Shown here in pieces: positions 42,873 to 51,017 of a stretch of DNA of 64,000 nt. This DNA is from Flavobacteriales bacterium. Its GTDB lineage: Bacteria; Bacteroidota; Bacteroidia; Flavobacteriales_F; PHOS-HE28. Position 1 is the first letter of the stretch, and every line of letters starts with the position of its first letter. The notes below the pieces were generated by a model. It made no database searches and had not been told where the DNA came from. It worked only from the letters and a program-made list of their open reading frames with translations. Where the stretch lies: NCBI GenBank assembly GCA_016719225.1, contig JADKAN010000001.1, positions 372,001-436,000 on the forward strand, written 5' to 3'. The position numbers and the translations under genes are program-made.

Positions 42873-43946
42873 TCAAGCAGCCATCGCCACCTTACCAGCT
42901 ACCGGAAAGGGGATGGGCACCACGCGGCTGCGCAAGTGCGCGATCACTTCCTCGTCAGACCTGAATACATCGCCCACATTCACGAAGTGCGCCGCCATTT
43001 TAGCATAGTCATCCTTCATCAGCAAGATGAAGATGTCCAAAAAGTTCAGTCCCGCGAACACCACGGACCTGTTCTCCGCGAATTTGGTCAAGTGCTCCCG
43101 GAAATATTTCGGGTGCTCGGTCCAGTGCAGCGTGGGGTTGATGTGGTGGCTGATGTGGTAGCCATCGTTCCAGCACTTATGATTGAATTTCACATTGATG
43201 CAGGTGATGCTGTTCCGGTAGTCGTTCCCGGGTTGCTCCGGGCAGATGAACGTGTGCTGCACCCAGTTACCGGCCATCGCCACTAAGCGGAAAGCGAGGA
43301 AAGGAAGAATGAACACCACAAGCGTGGCCTGCCAGTTCACGAAGCACAGCGCTGTGCAGAACGCGATGAAAAGAAGCTCGCCCCGCACTGTGCGCCAAGC
43401 CAGTTTTTTGCTGCGCTTATTGAAGTGGTATAACACCAGCGTGTAAATGCCGGAGAAGAGGAAGGTGAAGAAGTAACGCGTGAAGCCTTTCCCGGAATCC
43501 CGCTGATAGCTCATGGTGCTGCTTTCATCGTCCTCCATGTTGTTCTCCACGTGGTGCATGCCGACATGGTGTGCGAAATACGTCTCCGGCGATTGGCCGA
43601 AGAATGGGGCGAGCAACCAGGGTATCACGTAGTTCAACGGCGCATATTCCTTACGGAAGAGCGGCCGGTGACTGGTGCAATGGAGCATCAGGCCGAACGG
43701 ACCTTTGTAGGTGACGTTGTTGATATACAAGTAGGTAGCTGCCATCAACAACCATAGCCAGATGTTCAAACCCGGCACGAAAAGCAACGCCGCCAATGGC
43801 ACGATACTGAAGGATACCTTCAACAATAAATGGATGAACGGCAGATCGCGTTTGTCATTGATAAGCCCTATGAAAAAGCGGTCCATCCGACTGTAACTGT
43901 CCGGAGCGGAATATGTCGGGTCGGTGTTGAGGGGCAAACTGAGCAT
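42873..43946 (-). CDS. Fatty acid desaturase-type membrane di-iron enzyme
   Basis: A 357-residue membrane enzyme. The His boxes are HCTSH (residues about 90-94), HHVGMHHVENN (about 133-142) and HHINPTLHW (about 270-277), with four hydrophobic segments between. These bind the di-iron centre that inserts a double bond or hydroxyl group into acyl chains. Start at ATG 43946 is used because the upstream in-frame codon is TTG. The spacing of the boxes suits the FA_desaturase superfamily; the exact acyl substrate is unknown. Confidence 0.85.
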   Translation of the reverse strand: MLSLPLNTDPTYSAPDSYSRMDRFFIGLINDKRDLPFIHLLLKVSFSIVPLAALLFVPGLNIWLWLLMAATYLYINNVTYKGPFGLMLHCTSHRPLFRKEYAPLNYVIPWLLAPFFGQSPETYFAHHVGMHHVENNMEDDESSTMSYQRDSGKGFTRYFFTFLFSGIYTLVLYHFNKRSKKLAWRTVRGELLFIAFCTALCFVNWQATLVVFILPFLAFRLVAMAGNWVQHTFICPEQPGNDYRNSITCINVKFNHKCWNDGYHISHHINPTLHWTEHPKYFREHLTKFAENRSVVFAGLNFLDIFILLMKDDYAKMAAHFVNVGDVFRSDEEVIAHLRSRVVPIPFPVAGKVAMAA

Positions 43947-44031
43947 GTTGGGATCTTGGAGGGACTGCAAGGTAAGGACGAGGTAATAAAAAGCACTGCT
44001 GGTTCAACGGCACTGCGTAGCCGGAAATAGG

Positions 44032-44760
44032 TCAACGCGCCGCAATGCCGAGGATGAAAACGCAAGGACGCTTGCCTAACTGCGTGGTCGTGTCGCGCCA
44101 AGCCGTGATCGTACGCGTTTTCAAACTACCGCCCGGCTGCTCCAGATCTATGGCGATGCAGAGTAACGTCCCGCCTTCGCAGGTGGAGACCAGATCCGCC
44201 AGCATGGCGTCGTTGCGGTAGGGTGTTTCAATGAAAAGCTGCGCACCGCCGGTACGTTTGGCCTCCTGCTCCAACTTCTTGATCTCCTGTTTGCGCAACG
44301 CGCTTTCCCGCGGTAGGTAGCCGTGGAAGGTGAACCTTTGTCCGTTCATGCCGGAACCCGCTAATGCAAGCAGCAGTGAAGTAGGGCCGGTGAGCGGCTC
44401 CACGCGGATGCCCCCGCGATGCGCTGCGGCGACCAAGCGTGCACCGGGGTCGGCGATGCAGGGCATGCCCGCTTCGCTGATGATGGCACCGGTCCGTGTG
44501 GCCAGCATTTTTACATAAGAGGAAATAGTCGCAGCATCGCTGTCCTTGTCCAGGACGTGCAGTTCGATCGCGTTCAGATCGATGATCTTGGACATGCGCC
44601 GCAACATGCGGCGGGCAGTGCGTTCTTTCTCGCAGAAAAAAAGCGCCGTCTCTTCTGCGATCGCGATGTTCCGCGGCGGCATTAGATCGGTGCCGCCTGC
44701 TTCGCCCAACCAAACGGGGAGGAGATAAAGGACAGGTTCAATTTCCCGCGTCAAGCTCAT
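44032..44760 (-). CDS. RsmI-like SAM-dependent methyltransferase (tetrapyrrole methylase fold)
   Basis: A 242-residue methyltransferase. LYLLPVWLGEAGG at the N-terminus, IISEAGMPCIADPGARLV (the RsmI-type SD/EAGxPxxxDPG loop) and GPTSLLLALAGSGMNGQRFTFHGYLPR are those of the RsmI family, which 2'-O-methylates C1402 of 16S rRNA. Bacteroidota often have this divergent paralogue beside a canonical RsmI, so the target may differ. ATG 44760 overlaps the upstream phosphatase gene by 23 bases, implying translational coupling. Confidence 0.85.
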   Translation of the reverse strand: MSLTREIEPVLYLLPVWLGEAGGTDLMPPRNIAIAEETALFFCEKERTARRMLRRMSKIIDLNAIELHVLDKDSDAATISSYVKMLATRTGAIISEAGMPCIADPGARLVAAAHRGGIRVEPLTGPTSLLLALAGSGMNGQRFTFHGYLPRESALRKQEIKKLEQEAKRTGGAQLFIETPYRNDAMLADLVSTCEGGTLLCIAIDLEQPGGSLKTRTITAWRDTTTQLGKRPCVFILGIAAR

Positions 44761-45202
44761 CCAGCATGGTTTCAAGGGAAGCATCCAGCAAGTGGTACAC
44801 GGGAGCAAATCCTTCGCTGCCACCATACCAAGGGTCCGGTACGTCACCACCTTTTTCGGTGGAGGACCAGTCCAACATCAACCGCGCCTTGCGGCCCAGT
44901 TCCGGCGACGGAGCAAGGCGCTGCATCTCCCGCAGGTTCTGGCTGTCCATCGCCAATAACAGATCGAAGCGTTCAAAATCATCCCGGGAGAACTGGCGCG
45001 CGCGCAGATCACTGATATCGATCCCGTGCTTTTTCATCTCCGCCTGCGCACGTGGGTCCGGCGCTTGACCCAAGTGCGACCTTCCCGTTCCCGCGGAATC
45101 CGTGGTGATGGAAAGATGGCGCTCCATCACTTTGGCACGTAACAGCCCTTCAGCCATTGGGGAGCGGCAAATGTTGCCGAGGCATACAAGCAGGATCTTC
45201 AT
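44738..45202 (-). CDS. Low-molecular-weight protein tyrosine phosphatase
   Basis: A 154-residue phosphatase. The P-loop CLGNICRS (C-x5-R-S; Cys at residue 7) opens the protein, and the general-acid loop VPDPWYGG follows near 122. In bacteria such enzymes act on tyrosine kinases of polysaccharide export or on phosphoarginine. No kinase is adjacent. ATG 45202 was chosen because it puts the P-loop at the usual distance from the N-terminus. Confidence 0.92.
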   Translation of the reverse strand: MKILLVCLGNICRSPMAEGLLRAKVMERHLSITTDSAGTGRSHLGQAPDPRAQAEMKKHGIDISDLRARQFSRDDFERFDLLLAMDSQNLREMQRLAPSPELGRKARLMLDWSSTEKGGDVPDPWYGGSEGFAPVYHLLDASLETMLDELDAGN

Positions 45203-45224
45203 ACTGCCGCGAAGATGCGAAATG

Positions 45225-45252
45225 AAAAAGCCCCGGAAGGATCCGGGGCTTT
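45225..45252 (-). terminator. Terminator after dnaA
   Basis: An 11-bp perfect stem (AAAGCCCCGGA and complement), loop AGGA, and a five-T run on the minus strand, 21 bases past the dnaA stop. Confidence 0.88.
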
Positions 45253-45272
45253 CCAATTTTCCAGGGAAGCGA

Positions 45273-46703
45273 TCAATGGATGCTCAACTTCTTCTCGAGG
45301 TCCTCCAAATAACCGCGGAACTGTTTGTCCGTTTCCTGCAGGTTGTTCACGGTGCGGCAAGCGTGCAGCACCGTAGCGTGGTCCTTTCCGCCACAATGCG
45401 CGCCGATGTTGGCCAGCGAGCTTTTGGTCATCCGCTTCGCGAAGTACATGGCGATCTGCCGCGCCTGTACCACTTCGCGTTTGCGCGTCTTGCTCTTCAG
45501 CAGTTCGATGGGTAGGTCGAAGTAGTCGCAAACCACTTTCTGTATGTAGTCGATCGACACTTCGCGCGCCGTGTTCTTCACGAACTTGTCGATCATCTGC
45601 TTGGCGAGCTCCAGGTTCACCGCCTTCTTATTGAGGGAGCTCTGCGCGACGAGGCTGATCATGGCGCCTTCCAGTTCGCGGATGTTCGTGGTGATGCTGT
45701 AGGCGAGGTATTCCACTACGTCCTTTGGCAGGTCGATGCCTTCGGCGTACATCTTCTTCTGCAGGATGGCGATACGCGTTTCCAGGCCGGGTGATTGCAG
45801 GTCCGCGCTCAGGCCCCACTTGAAGCGGGAGAGCAGGCGTTGTTCCATGCCGCTCATTTCCACGGGTGCCTTGTCGCTGGTGATCACCAACTGCTTGCCA
45901 CTTTGGTGCAGGTGGTTGAAGATGTGGAAGAACACGTCCTGTGTTTTTTCCTTGCCGGCCAGGAACTGCACGTCGTCGATGATCAGCACGTCCATCATTT
46001 GATAGAACTGCTGGAAGTCGCCCATGGTGTTGTTCTTCACAGCCTCGATGAACTGTTGCGTGAACTTTTCCGCAGGCACGTAGAGGATCGTCTTCTCCGG
46101 GTGGTTGCGCTTGATCTCGATACCGATGGCGTGGGTGAGATGTGTCTTTCCAAGACCCACGCCGCCGTAGATCAGCAGCGGATTGAAAGCAGTGCCTCCG
46201 GGCTTCTGCGCCACGGCGAAACCGGCGCTGCGCGCCAAGCGGTTGCAATCGCCCTCGATGAAATTCTCGAATGAATAGTTCGGATTCAGGTGGCTTTCGA
46301 TCTTGATCTTCCGAAGCCCCGGTATGATGAAGGGATTCTTGATCGGGCTGTTCGCCACATCGATCGGCAGGCTCACCGGTGCGTTCTTCACATCCCGTGC
46401 ATTGCTCGTGGGCATCTTCACGGTGTAGGGATTGGAATTGCGCTGGCCGTTCTCCATGATGATGGAATACTCCAAGCGGCCCTCCGGACCCACTTCCTTG
46501 CGGATGATCTTCTTCAGCAGCCCGATGTAATGCTCTTCGAGCCACTCGTAAAAGAACTGTGATGGTACCTGGATGGTCAGGACGTTGTCCGCCATCTTCA
46601 CGGCCCGGATGGGTTCGAACCAGGTCTTGAAGCTTTGTTGGCTGACGTTGTCCCTGATCACATCGAGGCACCGTTCCCAGGTCTTCTCATGGTCTTTCTT
46701 CAT
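45273..46703 (-). CDS. dnaA: Chromosomal replication initiator DnaA
   Basis: A 476-residue AAA+ initiator. Domain I (MKKDHEKTWERCLDVIRDNVSQQSFKTWF pattern), a short variable domain II, then the AAA+ domain with Walker A GGVGLGKTH (180-188) and Walker B LIIDDVQFLAG, sensor 2 region ELEGAMISL, and domain IV DNA-binding GGKDHATVLHACRTV. The ATG at 46703 is at the family N-terminus; an upstream in-frame extension to 46841 is not needed. dnaN and recF do not follow, and no DnaA-box cluster was found upstream, so the origin is probably elsewhere. Confidence 0.96.
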   Translation of the reverse strand: MKKDHEKTWERCLDVIRDNVSQQSFKTWFEPIRAVKMADNVLTIQVPSQFFYEWLEEHYIGLLKKIIRKEVGPEGRLEYSIIMENGQRNSNPYTVKMPTSNARDVKNAPVSLPIDVANSPIKNPFIIPGLRKIKIESHLNPNYSFENFIEGDCNRLARSAGFAVAQKPGGTAFNPLLIYGGVGLGKTHLTHAIGIEIKRNHPEKTILYVPAEKFTQQFIEAVKNNTMGDFQQFYQMMDVLIIDDVQFLAGKEKTQDVFFHIFNHLHQSGKQLVITSDKAPVEMSGMEQRLLSRFKWGLSADLQSPGLETRIAILQKKMYAEGIDLPKDVVEYLAYSITTNIRELEGAMISLVAQSSLNKKAVNLELAKQMIDKFVKNTAREVSIDYIQKVVCDYFDLPIELLKSKTRKREVVQARQIAMYFAKRMTKSSLANIGAHCGGKDHATVLHACRTVNNLQETDKQFRGYLEDLEKKLSIH

Positions 46704-47086
46704 GCTGGTGGTCCGGTGGTTTGAATGGGTGGCAGGTGGGATGGATATCGTTCTTTCTTTCCAGGCATGGTGCCCGGCGGGGTGGCAAATATGAGCCGTG
46801 GTCGGTGAAAAAAAAAGTTCTTTTCTCCTTGCACCGATCAAATGTTTTGCGATCGTTCACCGGATTTGTCGAATATACGCAGCCCGCGCCCAGCAAGGGT
46901 TTCCGGAGGTCGGCATTTGTGCCACGGCGGCGCGTAACCCGGTGACCCCTAAGGAGGAAGCCGAATGTGCAACGCCTTATTCTTCGCATTTGTCGAGCAC
47001 CTGAGGATCCGTCGGAATTCAGCGTCCCTTTCGCCGTTGATCACAGAGGTTCCGGACCACGGCATGGCCCACATTACCTTGCACAC
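46704..47086. other. Gap between dnaA and the thioesterase gene
   Basis: This 383-base divergent region should contain both promoters. An A9 tract lies at 46808-46816, and on the dnaA strand ATATTTG lies just before a start-proximal stretch, a near match to the -7 box. A strong Shine-Dalgarno-like AGGAGG at 46952-46957 precedes ATG 46965 and GTG 46967; the GTG frame is in phase with the thioesterase. No TTATCCACA DnaA boxes were seen. Confidence 0.45.
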
Positions 47087-47494
47087 ATGTTCAGCAACGA
47101 GACGGCTCTACGTGTGCGCTATGCCGAGACGGATCGCATGGGATACGTGTACTATGGCGTGTATGCGCAGTACTTTGAAGTGGGTCGTGTGGAAGCCCTG
47201 CGAAGCCTCGGCATGTCCTATCGGCGCATGGAGGAGGAAGGGGTGATGCTGCCCGTTCGCGACCTTTCCGCCACCTATCACAAGCCGGCATTTTACGATG
47301 ACCTCCTCACGGTGCGGACCATGATCATGGAATTGCCGTCAGTCCGCATCCGTTTCGCTTATGAAGTGCGGAACGAAAAAGGAGAGCTGCTCACGGAAGC
47401 CTTGACAACACTGGTGTTCATTGATCGCTCAACCAACAAACCCTGCCGTGCGCCTGCAGAGCTCCTGAAGATCCTTGCTCCGTTTTTCGTGTGA
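47087..47494 (+). CDS. Hotdog-fold acyl-CoA thioesterase (YbgC/4HBT family)
   Basis: A 135-residue thioesterase. RYAETDRMGYVYYGVYAQYFEVGR at the N-terminus is the 4HBT signature (Asp, Tyr catalytic region), and VRIRFAYEVRNEKGELLTEA is the central strand. It hydrolyses an acyl-CoA, possibly a short-chain or hydroxybenzoyl type. ATG 47087 begins at the usual family N-terminus. A GTG at 46967, in frame and preceded by AGGAGG, would add 40 unrelated residues; Bacteroidota rarely rely on SD sequences, so I favour the ATG. Confidence 0.85.
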   Translation: MFSNETALRVRYAETDRMGYVYYGVYAQYFEVGRVEALRSLGMSYRRMEEEGVMLPVRDLSATYHKPAFYDDLLTVRTMIMELPSVRIRFAYEVRNEKGELLTEALTTLVFIDRSTNKPCRAPAELLKILAPFFV

Positions 47495-47563
47495 AAAAAG
47501 GAGGGATGGTCAGTGCCCGTTGGGGACAAGATCCCGCGAAGAACCGTCATGCGCAGTGATCGT

Positions 47564-48169
47564 TCAACGTTCTTCAGGCCGGACATCGATCGCCTTCCGC
47601 CTCCAATCAATGATCAGCCCGGCGACCGCACTTTTCGGCACAGCTATATGCAGCCGACAACGGATGTCGAAATGTGCCTCCAGCACATCTCCTTCCACCA
47701 GGACCACGGAGCGCTTCACTTCTTCTACCTGCTCGTAACCACATTCCACCAGTAGTGCCTCAAGCGTTTTCTGTTCCACAACGTGGTTAGCTGCCAGCGC
47801 AGCTTTTGCTGCAGCTGCGAACGCATGCGAAAGGCCCGCTTTGCCCAGCAATGTGCCACCGAAATAGCGCACTACCACGATCGCTGAGAAGGTCAATGAG
47901 CCGCCTTGTAATTGCCGCAGTATCGGCTTTCCCGCACTGCCGGAAGGTTCCCCCGCATCGAACGACCGGAACTTCTCACCAGCAGTGCCGAGGACCCAGG
48001 CATGGCAGATGTGGCGCGCCGTGTGATGCGCTTTGCTGATCTCCGCCAGCTTCGCCTTGAACGCTTCCACATCCACGACCGGAAAGGCATACGCAACGAA
48101 ACGGCTGGACTTTTCGCGCACCTCCGCCGTGCTTTCACATGCGAGTGTGAGATAGCTGTCCTTGGTCAT
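47564..48169 (-). CDS. YigZ/IMPACT family protein
   Basis: A 201-residue protein. The IMPACT signature is visible: EKSSRFVAYAFPV near residue 20, then HHTARHICHAWVLG, AGEPSGSAGKPIL and VVVRYFGGTLLGKAGL. A second ferredoxin-like domain follows (AVVEGDVLEAHFDIR-type region). YigZ proteins are conserved but without a settled bacterial function; eukaryotic IMPACT modulates GCN2. ATG 48169 overlaps the stop of the EamA gene (ATGA). Confidence 0.88.
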   Translation of the reverse strand: MTKDSYLTLACESTAEVREKSSRFVAYAFPVVDVEAFKAKLAEISKAHHTARHICHAWVLGTAGEKFRSFDAGEPSGSAGKPILRQLQGGSLTFSAIVVVRYFGGTLLGKAGLSHAFAAAAKAALAANHVVEQKTLEALLVECGYEQVEEVKRSVVLVEGDVLEAHFDIRCRLHIAVPKSAVAGLIIDWRRKAIDVRPEER

Positions 48170-49017
48170 GGCTGCGCGATCATGATCAATGCCAAGGCTG
48201 CAACGGATAGTGCGATACCCGCCCATTGCAACGATCCCAATTTCTCCTTGAACAGGATGATCGAAGCAGCTGTGCCAAGCAGGATCACGCCCACGTTCAT
48301 TAATGGGAACACGGTGCTGCCGGCCATTCCGCTACGCGATAGCGCGAGCACCAGGAAATAGATCGATGCGTAGTTCACGCAACCCAGGATCGTCCCACCG
48401 AGCAGCGCATCAGGCCGACGCAACTGGGGCGTTCCTTTTTTCAGGAACAGATGCAATAAGCCGAACAGGGCTGCAAAACCGAAGATCAGGGTGGGGAAGG
48501 CCGCTTCATTTTCCGCGGTGACGTGGTTGCGCTGCGAGGCGTTGATCAGGAGGTCGCTACCCGCGCTGGCGATGAAGATCACCGGGAGCAACCAACGGCC
48601 CTGGGACCTTTTACCGATGCCGCCCGAACTGCTCAAGGTTACGCCCAGCACCGCCAGACCGATGCCTGCCCATACCATGGGCCCAGGCCGTTCATCATAT
48701 GCCAGTACCATGAGGACCACCGTGAGCGCTAGGCTCATTTTGCTGGCAACTGTTGTTGGTGCTATGCCGGCGCGTTGGCTGGAAATGCCCATCAATTGGA
48801 ACAGGCCGATGAATACTGCGCCTTGCAATGCAGCGGGTAGCCAAAGCTCTTGCAGATCCTCTACTTTCCAAGGCTTGGAGACCGCCAGCCCGAAAACAAA
48901 GGCCACTGTGTAGTTCACGACGATGGCTGGCAGCAATGGCACGCTTCGTTGACCGAACGCTTTAAAGATCACGAATAGCGCTGCTCCGAAGAGCGAGGCG
49001 ATGATCACCAGGACCAT
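48166..49017 (-). CDS. EamA/DMT family transporter
   Basis: A 283-residue inner membrane protein with ten hydrophobic segments arranged as two five-helix EamA repeats (LVIIASLFGAALFVIFKAF at the start, GSLQWAGIALSVAALALIM at the end). Such drug/metabolite transporters export amino acids, nucleosides or other small molecules; the substrate is unknown. ATG 49017 overlaps the ribD end by 13 bases. ribD, this gene and yigZ are tightly packed on the minus strand, so they are likely co-transcribed. Confidence 0.85.
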   Translation of the reverse strand: MVLVIIASLFGAALFVIFKAFGQRSVPLLPAIVVNYTVAFVFGLAVSKPWKVEDLQELWLPAALQGAVFIGLFQLMGISSQRAGIAPTTVASKMSLALTVVLMVLAYDERPGPMVWAGIGLAVLGVTLSSSGGIGKRSQGRWLLPVIFIASAGSDLLINASQRNHVTAENEAAFPTLIFGFAALFGLLHLFLKKGTPQLRRPDALLGGTILGCVNYASIYFLVLALSRSGMAGSTVFPLMNVGVILLGTAASIILFKEKLGSLQWAGIALSVAALALIMIAQP

Positions 49018-50063
49018 GTCGCTTCTGGTATCCCTTCCTTGGCAGCGAAGTATATGCGGTCCGTTCCGGAAGTGAAGGTGAGTTGAGGAAGCACGGGCGC
49101 TTTGGGCGCGGACGTGCCACTGCCGAAGGCGACTTCGCCGACGATCTCCCGCACTTCGTCCCACAGACCGGCCGCGATGAAATGGGCAAGCAGTTCGCTC
49201 CCGCCTTCCACAAGTACCGAACGCACCTTGCGACGATGGAGTTCTTGCAATAATGCTGGTAATATGCCCTTTCCAGGTCCTGCAACGATCTGATCCACCT
49301 GGATGTCCGATCGAAGTTTCCCGGTGAAAAGCAAGGTGGGAACGGTTCCATCGTAAACGTTCGACTTTGCAGGCGTGATGCCGGCCCTGTCAAGCACCAC
49401 GCGCAATGGAGAACGACCGGCAACATGTCGCACGTTCAGCCGTGGATCGTCATTGACCACTGTTCGGCCACCCACCAGAATGGCCGCTTCTTCGCTACGC
49501 CAGCGATGCACCAGCACATCCGTGGCAAAACAGGAGATGCGTTGAACACTGCGCCCTTCCCGTGGCTGTTGGTCCAAATATCCGTCGATGCTGCGCGCCC
49601 ATTTCAAGATCACATAAGGGCGCTGCTTTTCAATGGACGAGAAAAAGCGCCGGTTCTGCCAACGGCATTCTTCGTGCAATACGTCCACGGTCACATCCAC
49701 ACCGGCTTCGCGGAGTTTCGCGACGCCCTTGCCGGCCACACGCTGGTCGGGGTCCAAGCAACCCACGACCACCGTGTGCACGCCGCGCGCGATCAGCAGT
49801 TCCGCGCAAGGAGGCGTGAGGCCCGTGTGCGCACAAGGCTCCAAGGAAACGTACATCACGGCGTTCGCGGGAACATCGCCGTCGCCGAAGTTGCGCAGGC
49901 ATTCCACCTCGGCGTGCGGTCCACCATGGGCGCGGTGCCAACCTTCCGCAAGCACGTCTTCACCTTCCACCAGTACAGCTCCCACCATGGGGTTCGGCGC
50001 CACCATTCCCGCTCCGTTGCGGGCCAGTTGCAGGCAGCGATGCATCCAACGTGCGTGGTCCAT
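49005..50063 (-). CDS. ribD: Bifunctional riboflavin deaminase/reductase RibD
   Basis: A 352-residue enzyme for two early steps of riboflavin synthesis. The N-terminal deaminase has the zinc ligands His-Ala-Glu in GGPHAEVEC (about 47-51) and PCAHTGLTPPC (about 75). The C-terminal reductase starts about 150 with RPYVILKWARSIDGYL, GGRTVVNDDPRLNVR and VEGGSELLAHFI. ATG 50063 begins at the family N-terminus MDHARWMHRCLQLA. It is divergent from prmC. Confidence 0.95.
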   Translation of the reverse strand: MDHARWMHRCLQLARNGAGMVAPNPMVGAVLVEGEDVLAEGWHRAHGGPHAEVECLRNFGDGDVPANAVMYVSLEPCAHTGLTPPCAELLIARGVHTVVVGCLDPDQRVAGKGVAKLREAGVDVTVDVLHEECRWQNRRFFSSIEKQRPYVILKWARSIDGYLDQQPREGRSVQRISCFATDVLVHRWRSEEAAILVGGRTVVNDDPRLNVRHVAGRSPLRVVLDRAGITPAKSNVYDGTVPTLLFTGKLRSDIQVDQIVAGPGKGILPALLQELHRRKVRSVLVEGGSELLAHFIAAGLWDEVREIVGEVAFGSGTSAPKAPVLPQLTFTSGTDRIYFAAKEGIPEATWSW

Positions 50064-50118
50064 GCCGCGAAGATGAGAGGATGTCCGGGATATTCTTTCA
50101 GGACCTTCGGCGTTGGCC

Positions 50119-50126
50119 CACCTTTG
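50119..50126 (+). promoter_or_regulatory. Possible -7 box (CACCTTTG) before prmC
   Basis: One mismatch to TAnnTTTG, ending 4 bases before ATG 50131; if used, transcription would begin about at the start codon. Confidence 0.35.
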
Positions 50127-50130
50127 CGAC

Positions 50131-51006
50131 ATGCCTTTAATAAGTGGTAGAACCTTGGGCGAATGGGACCGCGCGTTCCGCGAAGGCCTGATCTCACTGC
50201 ATGGTGCGAATGAGGCAAAGGCGATCGCGCGCGCAGCCTTCCGACATCTCCTGGGCAAAGACCCGCTTCAGTTGGACGGCCATACGCTGCTCACCAAGGA
50301 ACAATCTTCGCGTGCGGAAGCCATACAGCTGCGGCTCGTAGCTGGTGAACCGCTTCAATACGTCCTCGGTACCGTGCTTTTCCACGGGCTGGAGCTGGCT
50401 GTTGATCCCCGTGTGTTGATCCCACGGCCGGAAACAGAAGAACTTGTGGATCTCATCATACATGCGCAGGACATGGTATCGACGCGCATCGTTGACGTTT
50501 GTACCGGAAGCGGCTGCATAGCGCTAGCGTTAAAGCAAGCATTTACTGGCACGGCTGTTACCGGATGCGACATCAGCGACGGTGCGCTGGACGTGGCACG
50601 CAGCAATAGTGCCACTACGGGTCTTGATGTTGCTTGGAAGAAGTGCGACGCGCTCGGTGCCGGTCTGAACGCCCTTTTCACCGGGCAAGAACGGCCGGGC
50701 CGAATGCTTGTTGTCAGTAATCCACCCTATGTTCCGCAACAGGATAAGCTGCGGATGGACCCGCACGTGCTGCTGCATGAGCCGCATTTAGCGCTGTTCG
50801 TGGAAGATACTGATCCGCACCTGTTCTACCGGGCCATCGCCAAGGCTTTCGTACCACATGCCGGAGTAATGGATGAACTCTGGTTCGAGGCGCACCACCT
50901 GTGCGCCCCGGCCACAGCGGACGAAGTCAGGTCACAAGGGTTCAGTCGCGTGGAAGTGTTGAAGGACCTGAGTGGAAATCCGCGGTTCATTCGCGCCCGG
51001 AAGTGA
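50131..51006 (+). CDS. prmC: Release factor glutamine methyltransferase PrmC
   Basis: A 291-residue SAM-dependent enzyme methylating the GGQ glutamine of release factors. N-terminal helical domain (1-90) with PLQYVLGTVLFHGLEL, then the Rossmann domain IVDVCTGSGCIALAL (motif I), GCDISDGALDVARSN (motif II) and the catalytic NPPYVP. Also RPETEELVDLII before motif I, typical of PrmC. ATG 50131 was selected over an in-frame upstream start. Confidence 0.94.
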   Translation: MPLISGRTLGEWDRAFREGLISLHGANEAKAIARAAFRHLLGKDPLQLDGHTLLTKEQSSRAEAIQLRLVAGEPLQYVLGTVLFHGLELAVDPRVLIPRPETEELVDLIIHAQDMVSTRIVDVCTGSGCIALALKQAFTGTAVTGCDISDGALDVARSNSATTGLDVAWKKCDALGAGLNALFTGQERPGRMLVVSNPPYVPQQDKLRMDPHVLLHEPHLALFVEDTDPHLFYRAIAKAFVPHAGVMDELWFEAHHLCAPATADEVRSQGFSRVEVLKDLSGNPRFIRARK

Positions 51007-51017
51007 TCTTTGTACGC

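Noticed and set aside
46704..46966. Replication origin beside dnaA
   Set aside because: No cluster of TTATCCACA-type boxes and no AT-rich unwinding region were seen; dnaN and recF are not next to it.
46965..47246. Small gene preceded by AGGAGG before the thioesterase
   Set aside because: Its product has no family features and its codons are out of phase with the thioesterase; SD motifs are not a reliable start signal in this phylum.
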